NCBI GenBank assembly: GCA_018340375.1
Contig: JAFFJZ010000003.1
Coordinates: forward strand, 4,030,001 to 4,094,000
DNA length: 64,000 nt
Reading direction: 5' to 3'
Source of the DNA: Gonatopus flavifemur
Lineage: Eukaryota; Arthropoda; Insecta; Hymenoptera; Dryinidae
The notes under the pieces are model-generated. The model was not told the origin of the DNA and ran no database searches. It saw only the letters and a program-made list of their open reading frames with translations. Shown here in pieces: positions 36,701 to 51,700 of this stretch. Made by a program: the position numbers and the translations under genes. The first letter of the stretch is position 1, and each line of letters starts with the position of its first letter.

Positions 36701-39700
36701 TAATTTCCAGTGCGAGGATGTGAGGAGAATGAATAGTTCTCGAGATTATTGAAATTTTATTTCATCTTCAAATTAAATACAGAAGGTGAGTGGAGAGAGG
36801 AGAAGGAATAGTGGAAATAAGACTCGGGTGCTTGTTGGCAACAGTTGTCTTTAAATGCTTGAGAATAGAGCTCAAGTTGCACAGCGTACTTGAGGTTTGA
36901 ATTAATTATATACACACCCACACACACATATATATTGTGTGCATAGAATAAGACTAAATTAAGAAACAGATCCTTTAGCAGGGGGAAAAAGTGAAAAGTA
37001 TGAATAACTCTATTCACGAACGTACACAATTAACGGGAATGAAAGAAACAAAATGAACACCTTTCAAGCGAATTAGTGTTTCTGGTGAGTTGAGAAATGA
37101 AAGAGTGGTTGAAAAATGTGCAAAATCACTTCCTTCTTAATAGTGGTGTTGTGACTTTTGTTCTAATTGTAATTGAGATTCCTGTTTACTTTAATTATTT
37201 TCTTCTGGAATTTATTTCAAGTTGGATAATATATTATATCGGTGTACTCCTGTACGTAAAAAACCATGAATAACTGGATTTTATATCAAAGATTCGTAGA
37301 AAAGATTGTCTTTGAGCCATTCAATTTGATCTGTACACGATATATAAAGACACCAATTATATAGCAATGCTGTATAAATTTATACATAAATTCTATAGAA
37401 AATAATTGTAAGATTTTTACAAGTGGGCAATTCTACGCCATGATTTAGTGAATCACTGAATCACTCACTTTAGATGCTTTGACATTTTTTGGGAGAATTA
37501 AAAGTTTTTTATTCAAATTGAAGTACAGTGAAGTGCTGTAAAAAAACTACTGAAAAGCTACGGCAGCTATTTTTCGTGGATAATCTGTTATAGCTGTTTC
37601 ATTCTTCTCGCATGAAGCTGCAACGTTTCAAAGAACTTCCATCTGTACAGCAATCAATTTTTCAGTGATGGAGAATCGACGTTTCTTTCAGGAACGTCTC
37701 CGTCATAAAACCGGACGTAGGAGCGGGTTTGTAATGTATTTGAAAACGTTTCTATGCTCGCTTTCATAACCAAAATATTTCTGATACATCATTAAGAAAC
37801 CTGTCCTGCGTGAGAACCCCGGTAGAAATTTTGGGAAAGCAGATCAATCCTTTGTAGGGGCTTCTTAGGTTTTACTTTTTTATAGTTTCTGGATTCTAAC
37901 CTGATCAGGACTTCGTTATAAATAGGAAATGCCTGATCAAATTCCTACTAGGAAAGTGTTTGCATCGGATGGTGACTTCTAAAACGTTCAAAAGTGCGTA
38001 AAATCTGGCGACTCTGGGGTGCCCAGGTCTTGTGGTTCACTCTCAGTTTTGTTTTGATGAGCTGAAAACCTGATTCGTTTGTTGAGCATTTTCATCAAAA
38101 AGTGACCCAAAAATGTAGTCTGTTTTTAAAATCTCTATGGATATTCTTGAGATGAAAATCCGAAAAATTGTTATGAAAAGACTAGAACATCACGAAATTG
38201 AAATTGTTTTGCCATTTTTGAACCCTTTGCTGTTCTGTGTTCTGGAATAAATCATACGAATTTACAACGGAAGTTGCAACACATGCAAGAAGAGACTTTG
38301 TGTTTATCTTAGATAGCATACAAGATGTCCATGAGCTTGTTAGGCTTATCATTTGACTATCTTTTGGTCATACACAGGAAAATGTGGAACAAGAATACGG
38401 ATACCAATGAATTATGTATATGATAAAATTCACCACTATCCATGTTTCTCTCTGTGCATTCTGTAGACAATAGCCATTTTGTATCTACCAGGTTATTCAA
38501 AGATTATTGAATAAATGTGTAAAAATTGAGTTTTCACAAACTTACAAAAGCCTCACAAAAACTTCTGCATCTCATCGAAGAAGAGATTCAGGGATTAAGA
38601 AGGAACTAGGAATTATCATCTTCTGTTTGATCTGTTTCCTTCCGAGACAATGACTTATTCCAATTTGTGACGGATTTTCGTTACATTGCCCTTGCACTTT
38701 CATCATTAGACTGTCACGAATTGAAGTAATCCACTCTACTTCCTATCGTAATCCAACGGAAGTTTCAAGTCCAACACTTGACTTCAAGCATGAATCCCAT
38801 CTCCATTATCGAAATTAAGTTCCAAGACTAGTGGTATTCGACTTCATCATTGGTTCCTGTCATTGTTTATCGCAAGACAGCAGTTTAGCTCTTGAAAAGT
38901 CAGATACAATATTTGAATTGAAGTTGATTTTGTGAATTCAAGAAAGGCGGAGTAGCTTTTGCTTTGCCTCGATAATTAAATTTAGGGCCAGAGGTTTGTT
39001 GTTTCTCTCTGTTCCCGTTGCTATGAAATGGAGGTATTGATTTTTTGGAAAATGTTTTGAGAATTGATTCGGTATTGAGATGGTTCGTACTGCATCATTC
39101 TTCCATGCAGTGTTAGTTGCGATCTCATCTCAAGTTAAGCTGATACCATAATCACATATTCGAAAGACGTATTAACCTCTTCGCTTCCAATATCGTGTGA
39201 GACTCGTGTTAAGGGATCCGACCCAAACACAAGCAACACGAGCGATAGCCATGGTACGTTTATCGGTATTGTTGATTGTGGCACGTGCTGTCGAGACTGG
39301 AATCTTAGTACAAAGGGTTGAACTCACTGGACTGGGGAATAATACTATCATAATGCATTAGTCTGGTGTTGGAGGAGCATGACTGATGTGTTTGAATTAT
39401 AGTTATTGGATTAATAGGGAAGTTCTTTTCTGGTATACAGTTCTGATGTGTATTGGATCATATACAATGTTTCTATGCAAATCACATTTGTGATTTTAAT
39501 CTACTATTAAAGTATTTGAAAAACACAGTGCTTCATGATTTGAATCTTCATTCTTTGGATCATTTTTGGTCAGGTTTTTTTTCTATATCCTTTGGAATAT
39601 TGAAATACTGGAGCCGGATTTGAAGGGAACAAAAGGGGATATGTGCCCTGGGCACATGTTTACGAATTTCCAATGTACTGCAGTGCACAATTTTGATAAA

Positions 39701-42700
39701 ATCTCAAATTCACAGAAAATTTGTGAATTGAGAAAAAATTTCAGTCGATTGAGAGTTATATACAATCAGATATTTCAATCTCCCGATAAACCCTTGTGAA
39801 TTGAATTAGGATTCATCACAAAATGCAAGCGAAGCGACCATCATTGAGATTATGACTCCTGATAACTCGGGTAGAAACATTCAATCAAAGTTACAAAGAA
39901 CTTCGTAAAATCATTTTCACCAGTAGCACCGCTTCAACATATGCATGGTTGTTGATTATTCCCGAAATAATCTAAAGTTTGTTAATTTAAATCAGTCAAT
40001 CGATCAAAATAGTGGATTATTTTGGAATGAAATGAATTTCTTCACAGTCTTCGGAAGAAAAATGTCTGGAATTTGAACACACAAATTTCATTCCAATATA
40101 TACAACTGGAATCAAATCCATTTGAAAATCATTCCAACGCCACAATGAATATTCCATCGATGATACATCCTCTGTATCATATTTTTCCTTTATTTTCATC
40201 AACAAAATTCAAATTCACAAAATACGAATGGAACAATTTCTCTCCCGAACTCATCAATAGTTTTTGATTATTCAGTCGTAACGTTACAAATATTCCATCA
40301 TGTGAAATATTCCACATTCATAAGAGATATCGTTTAGGACAATAAATAATTTTTTCCAATGATATAACAAACATCGAAGTTTTATGATTCGAGAGAATTT
40401 CTCTTCTCTGGAACATATAAACGGGATGAATAAATAAAATCAATGTGGAAAAAAAATATTCTTGAATGTTTGATGTTGCTAAACACAGCAATATTTCAAA
40501 TTATTATCCACGAATGATTTTCATTGATTCCCGGATATTGCGTGATATATTACATCGTAGAAAACGGGAGAATAATGATAAATTATATGACTTCGGTGTT
40601 GAAAATTTGACTCGAAGGAAGAATTTCACAAAAAACACGAAAACATTCGTAGAAATAATTCAGAGTTACGTTTCACAAGATTTTCAGCAAAACATGAAAT
40701 TGGTAGAGTTATATTTGTAACGCCATAAACGGTGTGAAAAATTCAATATTACAGCTAGGTGCATCTTTGAGCTCACACAGAGATGGAATTTTTACAATGT
40801 TGGTGCCCTTAGTGAGATAGCTTTTATATTTCACCTGCGGCTTTCAGATATTAAAATCTCTCATTTTGTAAGATAAAAGGGAATTACATCATGTTGAGAG
40901 TGTTAATTGGTTTCATTTTCAGTTTGAATTTTGAAGATTTAATTAAATATAATTACTCGAGAGACGTGAATTTTAGAATAGAATTTTAGTTACACGATTC
41001 TTCGTTGGAAATGTTATTCTCTGGCGTTATATGAGTTTTGATCATTCTCGAGAGAATAGAAAAATGTTGTTGTTGTCGACTTTCGGAGTCATTTGTTCTC
41101 GTATAATCAGCTTTCTCATCTGGCAAATCAATTATCAATCTATACTGTGGGGAGATCATTCACTTTCTATTCGTTCTATCACCTGAAATCTAAGGACTAA
41201 TCTTAATATTCTCAAATGTATAGGATCGATGACCCTTCAAAGGATTCCAGGATGTAAACATCGGAACACATTTCAGCAATTTTCGGAGTAATTCATGCCC
41301 GCAAGCTTTTCAAATCCACACAGAATTTCATCCAGCATTTTCATTGTCATTGTCATAATATTTACGTTGGTTCGAGTATTCCAAAGGAAATCGATTTCCG
41401 ATCATTTTGGTATTTCATGAATCTCTTCGTTTCCATCATTCGAAGCATTTGCGCTCATTGCAGGATTTCCATAATATCTGAATTAATGTATGTCGAATTA
41501 GGTGTTTTAGGAATCAATTAATATCCGATGACTTCAGTATTTCCGTCATGCTGTTCCCTCTTCCAATTTAAGTTCATATCCGCATTCGAGAAGTGATTGA
41601 ATTTATGCTTATTTATGCATTGACAATTCATTTTATTTGCATCCAAATTTTGTTTGGCATGTTGTTAATTCCATGTAGTAAACAAATGAAGATATTTCTA
41701 ATCGAGGGAATCAAATTGTTTTTCGATGAGTTCTCTACGCTTTGAACAATGATGTAATAGTTATTAAAAATCAAACAACAAACAAAACCGCTTTTTATAT
41801 GTGAATCCTTCGATACTCGGTTATAAACGAACCAAACTTCCACACACTGATAAATATGTTTTCATCTATCATTCATTCAGGATTCCACGAGATATGATAT
41901 TTTGTACGCGTTTGAAGCGAATATTTGGATGTTCCCGTTAAATTATTGGGATGTAACTTGCGTTTTGCTTTCACCAAGTATACTAAAATTTTTGGATATA
42001 AATAACTCCTTTTTCCTATTAGAATAAGAAGGAGTGAAAAGGATCTGAATAGAAGCAGGAAATATTATCATATATTCAGATGAAGAACTATATACGCAAT
42101 CCGATGAATCGATATACACACTCGCGCATTGTAATTGGAAATTATCGTAACCACGTTTACTCAAGGAATAAATTGCAAATACGATCGGAACGAAACAAAA
42201 GGGTTTTATATGTACGTGTTACTTACGATAAAGTCGGATAGTTCCATCTGTTTCTCCCAGGGAATTCCTCGATATGCATTTGTACGTACCGGAGTCCTCC
42301 TTCGCAACGAATTTGATTGTGAGTTTCATGTGAACTTTGTACGTGTTATCCAAATACGTTGACTCGTATTTGTCACCTGTGAAAAACAAATAGAAGGCAC
42401 ATTTAATTGAATTCATTCTATTCATTCTATTTCTGTATCTAATCGCTTTTCTCTCATTTCGGAGCTCATAATTTTTCTTTGTTTTTTCTTTTCATATAGA
42501 AGGTGAAAAGCTTGGAGATAATCCTACTCCAGTCAGACGCTTTATCGAACCGATAATTTTTTCGTAATTAAAAAACTCACGTATCTTATATTTCGCGTAC
42601 GAAGTTGTGTAATTTGAATTCATATATTAAAACAACCGATCGAGTATGTTGGACAGAGATTAAAGCATTTGGAATGGGATATAGCACGATAATACCATCT

Positions 42701-45700
42701 CAACGAATTTAATACACTCTTAAGTGAGTCAGAAAAAAATCGTATCATCCTTCACAAAGTACATAGTCACGAACTTCATGTAACTTCTAAAAAAGAACTT
42801 TAAAACATTCATGACATCTTTTCATTCGTCCTCGCTTTATAAAAAATGTACTTTCAAGCGTAATGTGAACTGTATAAAATGAATTGCCTTTTAGAACGTT
42901 TTATCTTCCACTGTGTGTCAATGGACATTTCATCAGATTACATCGACGTATGCATGAAGTGGAATTTAATTTCTGTTCCTTTTCCTTATCCTCCTCCTAC
43001 GAAAACAAATTAAATGACAATATTCCGTCGCTTTTCAGTTGCATAAAATGCAGAGGAAGAAGGAAACAAATATAATATTTTATCAGAATTATCAAGGAAA
43101 AAGTATCTCTCCGATATATGTGGACGTAAAAGGATATAAAGGTAATATCAATTCATTCGGTCTCGAGTAACGTGAACTGGAATAGTGGTACATACAAATA
43201 TATTTTATAAATATTATACGGGAAGATCAAACTCCTTGGAAGCCTAGTATCTCACGAATTCGAGTGGAAAATCCTGACGCTAGTTTTTTTCATTTGACTG
43301 AACGCGAGATACCTTACGACTAAGTAAGAATAAGAACTGCTGTGGCTGATATCGAGGGAAATTTCCAACACGGAGGTACTATGATCTTTCTCATGCATCG
43401 GTAGGATGTATGTTTGTATATGTTTTCCTTCACTTCCCACTATCTTTTTTTTTTTGGATGAGAGAACATACCATGTTTATGAGTTTTATTCTTTTTTCTT
43501 TTCATAATTGAACGCGAACGAGTTATCTCGTACGTACCGGTATCGCATCCTCGCAAAATCTTCGATATCTCAATGGAAATTCTCTCGTATAATCGTGAAT
43601 TTTGATGCGATAGTTCACATTTTAAATTTTCTATTATATTCGAATGCACTTTGCGTTTCATGTTCATGCGAGGATCGATTCTTCAAATGAAATGAATAAT
43701 GTACTAGAAAATTGTACGACGAAAGTATTCTACCTTTATGACCAGAGAGGATATAGGATGATAAAATTTCATGGGATTTAATCACGCCATGTACTCGTTA
43801 TTACATCGTTGTACATTTGAGGGAAGGGTGAACAATTATTCACCCACAAAATGCCTTCTCACGCCAACAATCATTTCCTTCCAACGTTTCTTTATTTTTC
43901 TAAACGATTGTATTGCAAAGTATATAGTGTATAATGTACCATCTTTTTTTCCAAAATTTTGCATTTTGTATTCATCGATGTTCGACAACAAGTTGAAAAT
44001 TGAAACTGAAACTTGGGAACGAAAGTCGGAGTCGAGGTCGCTAAAAGTTTGCTTCTGCTATCCGCAAAGCAAAGTGCTGGCTGTCAGTTGTTACGAAGTT
44101 TGAAAAGATATTTGTGAAGGACTAGCATTTTAAAAGTAGATAAGAAGAGAAACGAGGCACATACGATACCTCCCAACGACGATAAAATTGAATTTAAAGA
44201 GACAACTTTAGAAAATTGAAGATGAATCCACAGGATTTCAATGATCCAAGTATAAATCTTATTAACACTTTATACAGGTTTTAGTGCTTTATTAGATTTT
44301 CATTCTCACCAAATTAGAGAGATTCCTTCGATACGAGTATTAGATTTTCCCAACTTTTTCATATCGATGAACTATTATTATTTCCTCGGAAACGAGAGGG
44401 ATTCGATGTTTGATTCAATTAAAGAACGAATAGATCTAGTTGAATTGAAATATTTCAAGGAGCGAGAATATATGTTTCTTTCATCCTAAATATTCTGGAG
44501 TTCGCGCAAATTAATGCAGATGCCGTTTCTTTTACGAGACTTTTTCTAATAAAATCTGAAATAAGACTCACTAATTGGTAAGAAAACTTTTTTCTGTACA
44601 AATAAATAAATAAATAAATGCAAAAAGAAATGCATGAAAAATTCCAATACATAGAAATGTTTCCCGAACCACAACATCGGCAATGATACAACATTGATTT
44701 TCCCCACGTTCAACGTCCATTTAACCTGGGAAGAATATGATATTTCATTTATAATTGCTGTTTTTATAAACGCTCTGGAACTCGGCGAACTCGTCAATGG
44801 TTCACCGCACATTTTTCTCTGAAAAATTGTTCATCGATACACGTCCAACGGATAATAATTTCATTTCGATGGCGAACCGTTCCACTCCCTTTCGCTATAT
44901 CAATTCATTCGAAGCACAATTTACGTTCATTAATACAAGGAATAACAAAAACTGAGGGAAAGACGTGACGTGCACAACGACAAACTATATACGCAAACAA
45001 TAGGAAACGATCAATGATAATTGCTCCTCAAAACGTTGCCTCGGAGGAGTGAAAAAAAAAAAAAAGAGGAGATGGAGAAGTTTTGATTAACAATTCGATG
45101 AACCAAAAGAATCGGAAGAAAGAGAGAATCTGAAACCTATAGCTGTAATGATTCACCATAGGATTGAAGCGGTGGAAGAGTATTTTTCGTAGAGAACTTT
45201 TCACGCCCAGAGTGAGGAAGAGGAGAGGAAAGAGAAGAACAGAATTGGAGAAACAAAGAACAGAAGGAACGAGAGGGAGAGAAGGAGAATAGGGTATTGA
45301 ACGGTGAGGGGATGATGATAACGAAGAAAAGAGAAACTGCATTTACGTAGTGGATCTCATGGAAGGAAAAAGAGAGGGAAACTGGACTACGCTCTGGCGA
45401 ACGGAAGGAAAACTTTTGCCGAAGCTTTGAGTTTCAAAAGCAGATGAAAAAGTTTAACGACATTGAATTATAGTGCGAATATGTATATAGATGTACTCTC
45501 TATATACATAAACGTAACAACATTCATATACATATGCGAACGAGGATTCGTGGATGTTGTACGTATTTTCACGGATAAAATCGCTTCTGGGTAGAGGTAT
45601 ACATACGTATATAGCGTAAAAACTTTCCTTTCGATGATAGCGTGCGACAGCACCCTTATCCAACCATATCTTTATCTCTCATCGAATCGTCGAAGTCACT

Positions 45701-48700
45701 TTACGCGTACAGTTTAAAACGATCCGCGAAAAAGAATTGGAAAAGTATAATCTCTGAATAGAATGTCGATTAAAGTCGTATAATGTACTACAAATCTAGA
45801 TGACTGATTTGTTAGAGAAACAATAACCTTTCAAACAGGTTTCATAATACTTCACGTACTTTGTTCTCTTTGAATTTAATTAAATCACTTTCTCCTGCAG
45901 GAGATATATCTCTTTGTACTCTTTTTTCCTCTGTCGTATGACGGTGAAGAGATTAATTAAAAAGAACACTTTTCCTTTGATTAAATGGGAATTCATTCTC
46001 CTTTCGTACAAGAGACTTATATTTTTTTCCTCCGCCGTTAAGCGCGAAATAATTCCCATCTCAAAGCGGTACGTAGTGATTCACAGAGAGTCATCGAGAA
46101 TCACATGCGATGTTGATTACGTGAAATTTTCAAGTACGTACTATCATATTTTGATACACGTTTACGGTCAACCCCGCTTATCGAACGAAGTGAAAAATTT
46201 GTATGTCGCCTGTAGGTGCTGTTGCCGTTATCCCGCAAAATATGAAAATGATGTCCGCATGCTGCCACTGCTGGTGTTACTGTCGGCACCGTTATCTCAA
46301 CGCTTTCGCTTTGAATATTTTAGGATAATGCGCGTGGTGAAAAGTTCACAATGGTCAAATAATTGAATCTGAATTACTTCTATAATTTGTGCGGTGTCAT
46401 TTTGTATTAAAACGATATATGTGTGTGTGAATATATATGACTCCGCGAGTGTTGATGATTTTGCTCTGAAGAATGCTATAGCGAGAACGAGTGAAATTTC
46501 ATTCGTTTGAATGGATTCGTTTCATAAATTCAGCTGGAATTAGAATTATTTTGTAATGGATTGTTTGAAGTAGAGAAAAAGCCAGAAAAGCTAGGAAGCT
46601 ACTGGACCCCTACTAACCACACTATTTTCTTCCGTGCCCTGTGGAGCCAACTTATTGCCTGATCTCTCAGAGATGATAAAATCTTGGCGACAATATGGAA
46701 CTGATATCAAACAGATGGTTTGGTAAATCAAAGGACATTTCGGGGACCAAGTTTTTCAGACGATTTTAGGGAAGTTGGATTCTACCTGATAACGATGCCA
46801 TGCAAACCTATCTCCCTCAAACTGTCACATATGGAATGAAATTTAGCCCATTCCTTGCCATAAGAATTCGTTGTGACAGCAAAATCTGATTCTACTGGGT
46901 GTCTTTTGCTGCAGCGAGAAATTTGCTGTTTTTTGATTGATCATGTTGCACTTTTAGCAATCCAGTTGTATGTGCGAGCGAATTTTTACTCGATTTCCTG
47001 CACGGAGAAATTTTTGTTCGATTCCATATAGCAATTTGTTCTCGCTGCAATGTTGGCAAGTTAGTTTGTGACAAGGTTGACATAGGCTTTCTAGTTGGGG
47101 CACTACAAGGGTAGAAGCTTACAAAAACCTTGCAGCAGAGTTGTAGCAACCTTGAACTGACGAGGTTGTCAATAACGAGTCAAAAACAATCGAATTATAC
47201 GTCTGACAAGCTTACATGTTATCTGGAGTCCCTTTTGCTGGAGCAGTAAATTTTCTTCTGCGACAGCGTTGTTATCACAACAATTTTGCTAGCTATGACA
47301 GTGAATTTTTGTCTTCGTGCAATTGACGGTACAAACAAAAACTACCAATAAAAATAAAGATCCCCGCAAGAGAGAACGTTTTTGATTTTCTATCAAGAAT
47401 TTCATACGATATAAAATAAAATTGATCCATCAAATGATTATAATCCGAACATCAAGGAGCGTTATACATAACTTTATTCAACCTCTACCCTCCCACACAA
47501 TATACATTTTTATTGGAATTTTTTCGAAACCTCCTCTCATCTAAAGAATATTACATTTTTCTCTCCAAGATTCAGGGATTTCGATTTTTGTTCCTCTCCC
47601 ATAATATCTACGAGAGTGGAAAATTGTGTATAATACGTCAATGTTGTCTCACGTCACTATCGTTCAAATTTGGAATTATATTTCATGTGTTGATTTTTTC
47701 ACCTGCTGTGATTGGTCGGATGAAAAAAAAAAACAACACAGAAGAGGAAGTGAAACGAGCGTTCAAGAAGAATTTTCTCTTCGAAAGAGAGTATTTCGAT
47801 CGTTTCGATGATGATGTTGATTACGTATAGTACGCATACAGGAATATAAAAGTTAGATTTATTATCAAGTTTTGAAATAAATCACGCATCGTTCGTGTGG
47901 GTAAAGTTTATAGTGCAGACTCTTGTACATCCAGAATACAAGAGATTTGAAAAACAGAAAAAAAGATGCGAAATATCAGAGAGTGTATTATATACAATAA
48001 ATTAAATGTGTTGTTGATGTACGTTAGCGGTATGTAAGTTCTTGAAATAAATCAACCGATCCGATGTACTCGAAAGTATACATCTTCAAGATCAAATATC
48101 AAAAGAAGTTTAACAGATATCTGTAAAGTATTTCTGAGAATCAGAATTTTCGAACCTTTTTTTGCGTCCACATATTTCTCAAAATCGATGAGAAAATGGA
48201 GGTGTCGGTTGAATTTTCAACTTCATGAACACGAATAATATGGAGATTATTAACGCCGGAGGATTTAGGAGTGGAAAATTGTTAAAAGTTGGGAGTTGAA
48301 AACGCTACAATGAACTCCATCCCCAGATTCGACGTGTTTATTTTTTTTGATAATTCAGGGATTTAGTGGAGCGTTTCCATAACACGATTTACATTCACTT
48401 TAATTGAAAAAATCTACAAGTGAAAAACGGTGACGGATTAAGAATTTCAAACCTAGATTCGAGATTCAGTTGCAATAAAGTTCCAAGAATAATTGAAACC
48501 CCGCAGGTTGATGGGATTTTCATGAAAATAACAAGAGGCCTTTTGAATGTTTTCAATTCGCCTCCATGAATGATTTTCTGATGTAATTGAAGTCCCTACC
48601 ATAGTGCTCTCATGTTACGTTCATGGGTCTCAATCAAAGAATCACGTTTCATGACAGAAAGGATTGGTATTTTATGAAATGTATTTTGAGAAATCAACCA

Positions 48701-51700
48701 AACATATGTCTTCATCTCACACAACACAACACGTGAATGAAAACTCATACTTACGCATTGTTAAGGTAGAAAATACGCGAATAAAAAGAAATTTGATGAT
48801 CAGAAGTTGAAGAAAACCGCTGCTGTCAATTGTTCCTCAAAACCAAAACGGTAGCTCCACAAACGTGAAAGATGAAAAACAACTATGAACTTGGTTCGCC
48901 GGAGTTCAGGAGTTTTTCAGGGAATGTCCACTGGACTCAAGGACAGGAAGTGTTGCTACTGGTTGATTAAAAGATTGGCCCTCGAAGTGCTGTGATGAAA
49001 TGAATTTCATTCACTTCGAATTCGGAGAGCGGAGAGCCAAGTAGCGAATATTCAACAACAGAAAGTGGAGAAACAGGACCTGGTGATGAATAGAAATTCA
49101 AGAACTGAATACTGGAAAACAATTGGAAATAGTGTGAAGGAATGTCTTGACAATGAAAATAACATCAACGATCAGATATACCATAAAAAATTCATGCATT
49201 TCATGGAGATTCTCCGAGGAAGCTGATTCTTCGCCTACAAAATATATTATGAAGATGAACGGAATATTGAATAAATCTTCTTCGAATTCGAAAAAATCCA
49301 TCATTTCGTCGTATTGAAATAAAACTTTTCGAAGGATGAATAAATTCTTCCTATCGCCACGTTGCAGATCATAAAAAAAATGAAATCAATACGGAGTACG
49401 ATAAAGAAATGCTGAAATTTGCATATACCACGGGGATCGCGGAGATGTGTCAAGTTACGACGAGATAAATTGATTGGAAAAACAGGAATGCATCGAGGAG
49501 CCAATATGAAATTTTTCCTTACATATATCTTCGAAATATGGCTTTATATTCGAACACATCGAATAATTCAGAATATAATAGGAATCGATTGAATGAATTA
49601 TTTCTCTGTTCAAAATAGGAGAATTTCATTCATCGATCTGAAGAATGACTGAACGATTGCACAGATATTATAAATTCAATATATTTCTCATATTCTTCGC
49701 ACAAAGGAGTTTGTATTTTAATCAAAAATGTAATAAAACAAAGTCGTTTAAAGAGCGTAGAGAGAATTTCAATAATGTTTATAAGCATCCTTATTGGAGA
49801 CGAGTTTCCAACTTCCCCCTCTGCATGCGATGAGGAAGTTGTTCAACAAATTTTATCAAAATAATGTTAGTGATTTTGGAACATATTACTTGTTGAAAAC
49901 GCTAGAAGAATCTCAGGAGATTTCTCTATGTAGAATATTATCTGATGTGATGTTATGCATTCTTATTCACATGCATTCGCTCCCTCGAGTGATTTTCCTT
50001 CAAATAAACTTCCTTGTGAGGTGGAACTTCAAAGTTGAAATTTATTACATGTATTCATAAAATTGAACAATTATCGAAGACTGGGAATATCGAAGCGTAG
50101 GGACTGTTAGTAATATGCTGAAAGCACATAAAGCAAAAACAACTTTCTCTAAAAGGTCATATATTCCGATGTTAGACGACATTCAACGATCCGTACTAAC
50201 ATAATCTACCTTAGATTGCCACCCCTTGTTTCCAAGATAATCGACTTGATAAGCGGAAGGGCAAAAAGTCCTTACGAGTCGAAAAACACGACATTAATGA
50301 AGCCTAACAGCAGTGTTGGCACGCCATCGCCTTTGGGTCACACATAGAAATGGCCAGCGACAACAGCAGCTCGCTGAATAATGCCTCACTCGTTTAGTTC
50401 CGCACGAACAATTCGTAGGTCACCACCACCACTTCTCTCGCACCTGCAACGTGGTCCCGGCGACAGCAATTCCGTGTGTTTCAACAACCAAGATTCAAGA
50501 TTGCAAGAACCATATTCCCACAAACCCTCGCAAGAAAGTCATTTACCTGCGTGCATCTAGAACAAGAGTTGTCGCTCTTGTTTTAGGAGCAATCTCGAGT
50601 TCCGTTCTCTACGTTTTATTTACATACGCACGTCAAATTTTTTATTATAATTTCATTATTATTAAACCAAGATTGCTTTTTACGACCCTTCGAATTCTGT
50701 CGTCGAGTAGCGGGATCAGCGACAACGGCAGTACTTGCGCAGGGCTTTGATGTCGTGTGTATTGCATTTGCGGTAATTGCATCACGGACAGAATGCTGCT
50801 GTACACTCATTGCTGTAACATTAAATCGTCTCTCTGTGTGTACTCAATACTGCAATACTAGAGGGCATTGTGTAAATGACACAATGATACGTGATACGAG
50901 ATAGCTCCGATAGTTTGGAGCTGTCCATAAATTACGCAAGGATATCGTGTTTTGTTTATCTATGGACAGTAGGAAAAGAAGACAAAAAATACATGTGGGT
51001 ATACAGAGATCGGATACGTCGATGAAGATACTCGCGATTTTACGAATTCACAATTGTGGTGAAATGTATACAATCCCTGTATAATTGAATCGTAATCCGA
51101 TCAATGTTAACAAGAAGCTCACATTACTTCATAAAACCAGTCGATTTATTCCAAATAACTAACTACCTCTTTCTCCTGTCGTATCTCTTGCTCAACATTT
51201 CTATGAATTACTTGAATTCAAAAATTCTTTTGTTCCAAAGAAACATTCTTAAACTCGCTGACCCGGCATAAAATTGCAGAAAACTCGGCGTTAAATATCG
51301 TTTTTGAAACATACGTGACAACGTTTTTTCTTTTGTCATCCGGCGCTACGACTACATCCTACCACGAAGAAGCGTTAGAATTTCGAGATATTTTATGTCA
51401 TGTGATCACGTCTCCAATGTTTCGTGATTGCGCAGAAATATTTCAATTTTCTTCCTCTCTTTATCTCGCTATTTCATGGAATTTCACATTATCATTGCAA
51501 GAGTTGATACGAGATATTGTAATACACATTCTCACGAAAATAGAATTTCAGTTCTATCGATCCACGATTCAAACAGTCTTTGTTCATTATTTAATCTAAT
51601 TAAGTTGATCTGTATCGGATGATTTTTTGTTTCTTTCTCATGCATCGAATGAACAATTTCATTGCGTCTGCTTTTGTGGATATATTATATAACCAAACTA

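Noticed and set aside
45914..46366. 150-residue open frame in the gene 2 intron
   Set aside because: No domain or signal peptide. An opposite-strand frame overlaps it, and phase and splice context are lacking.
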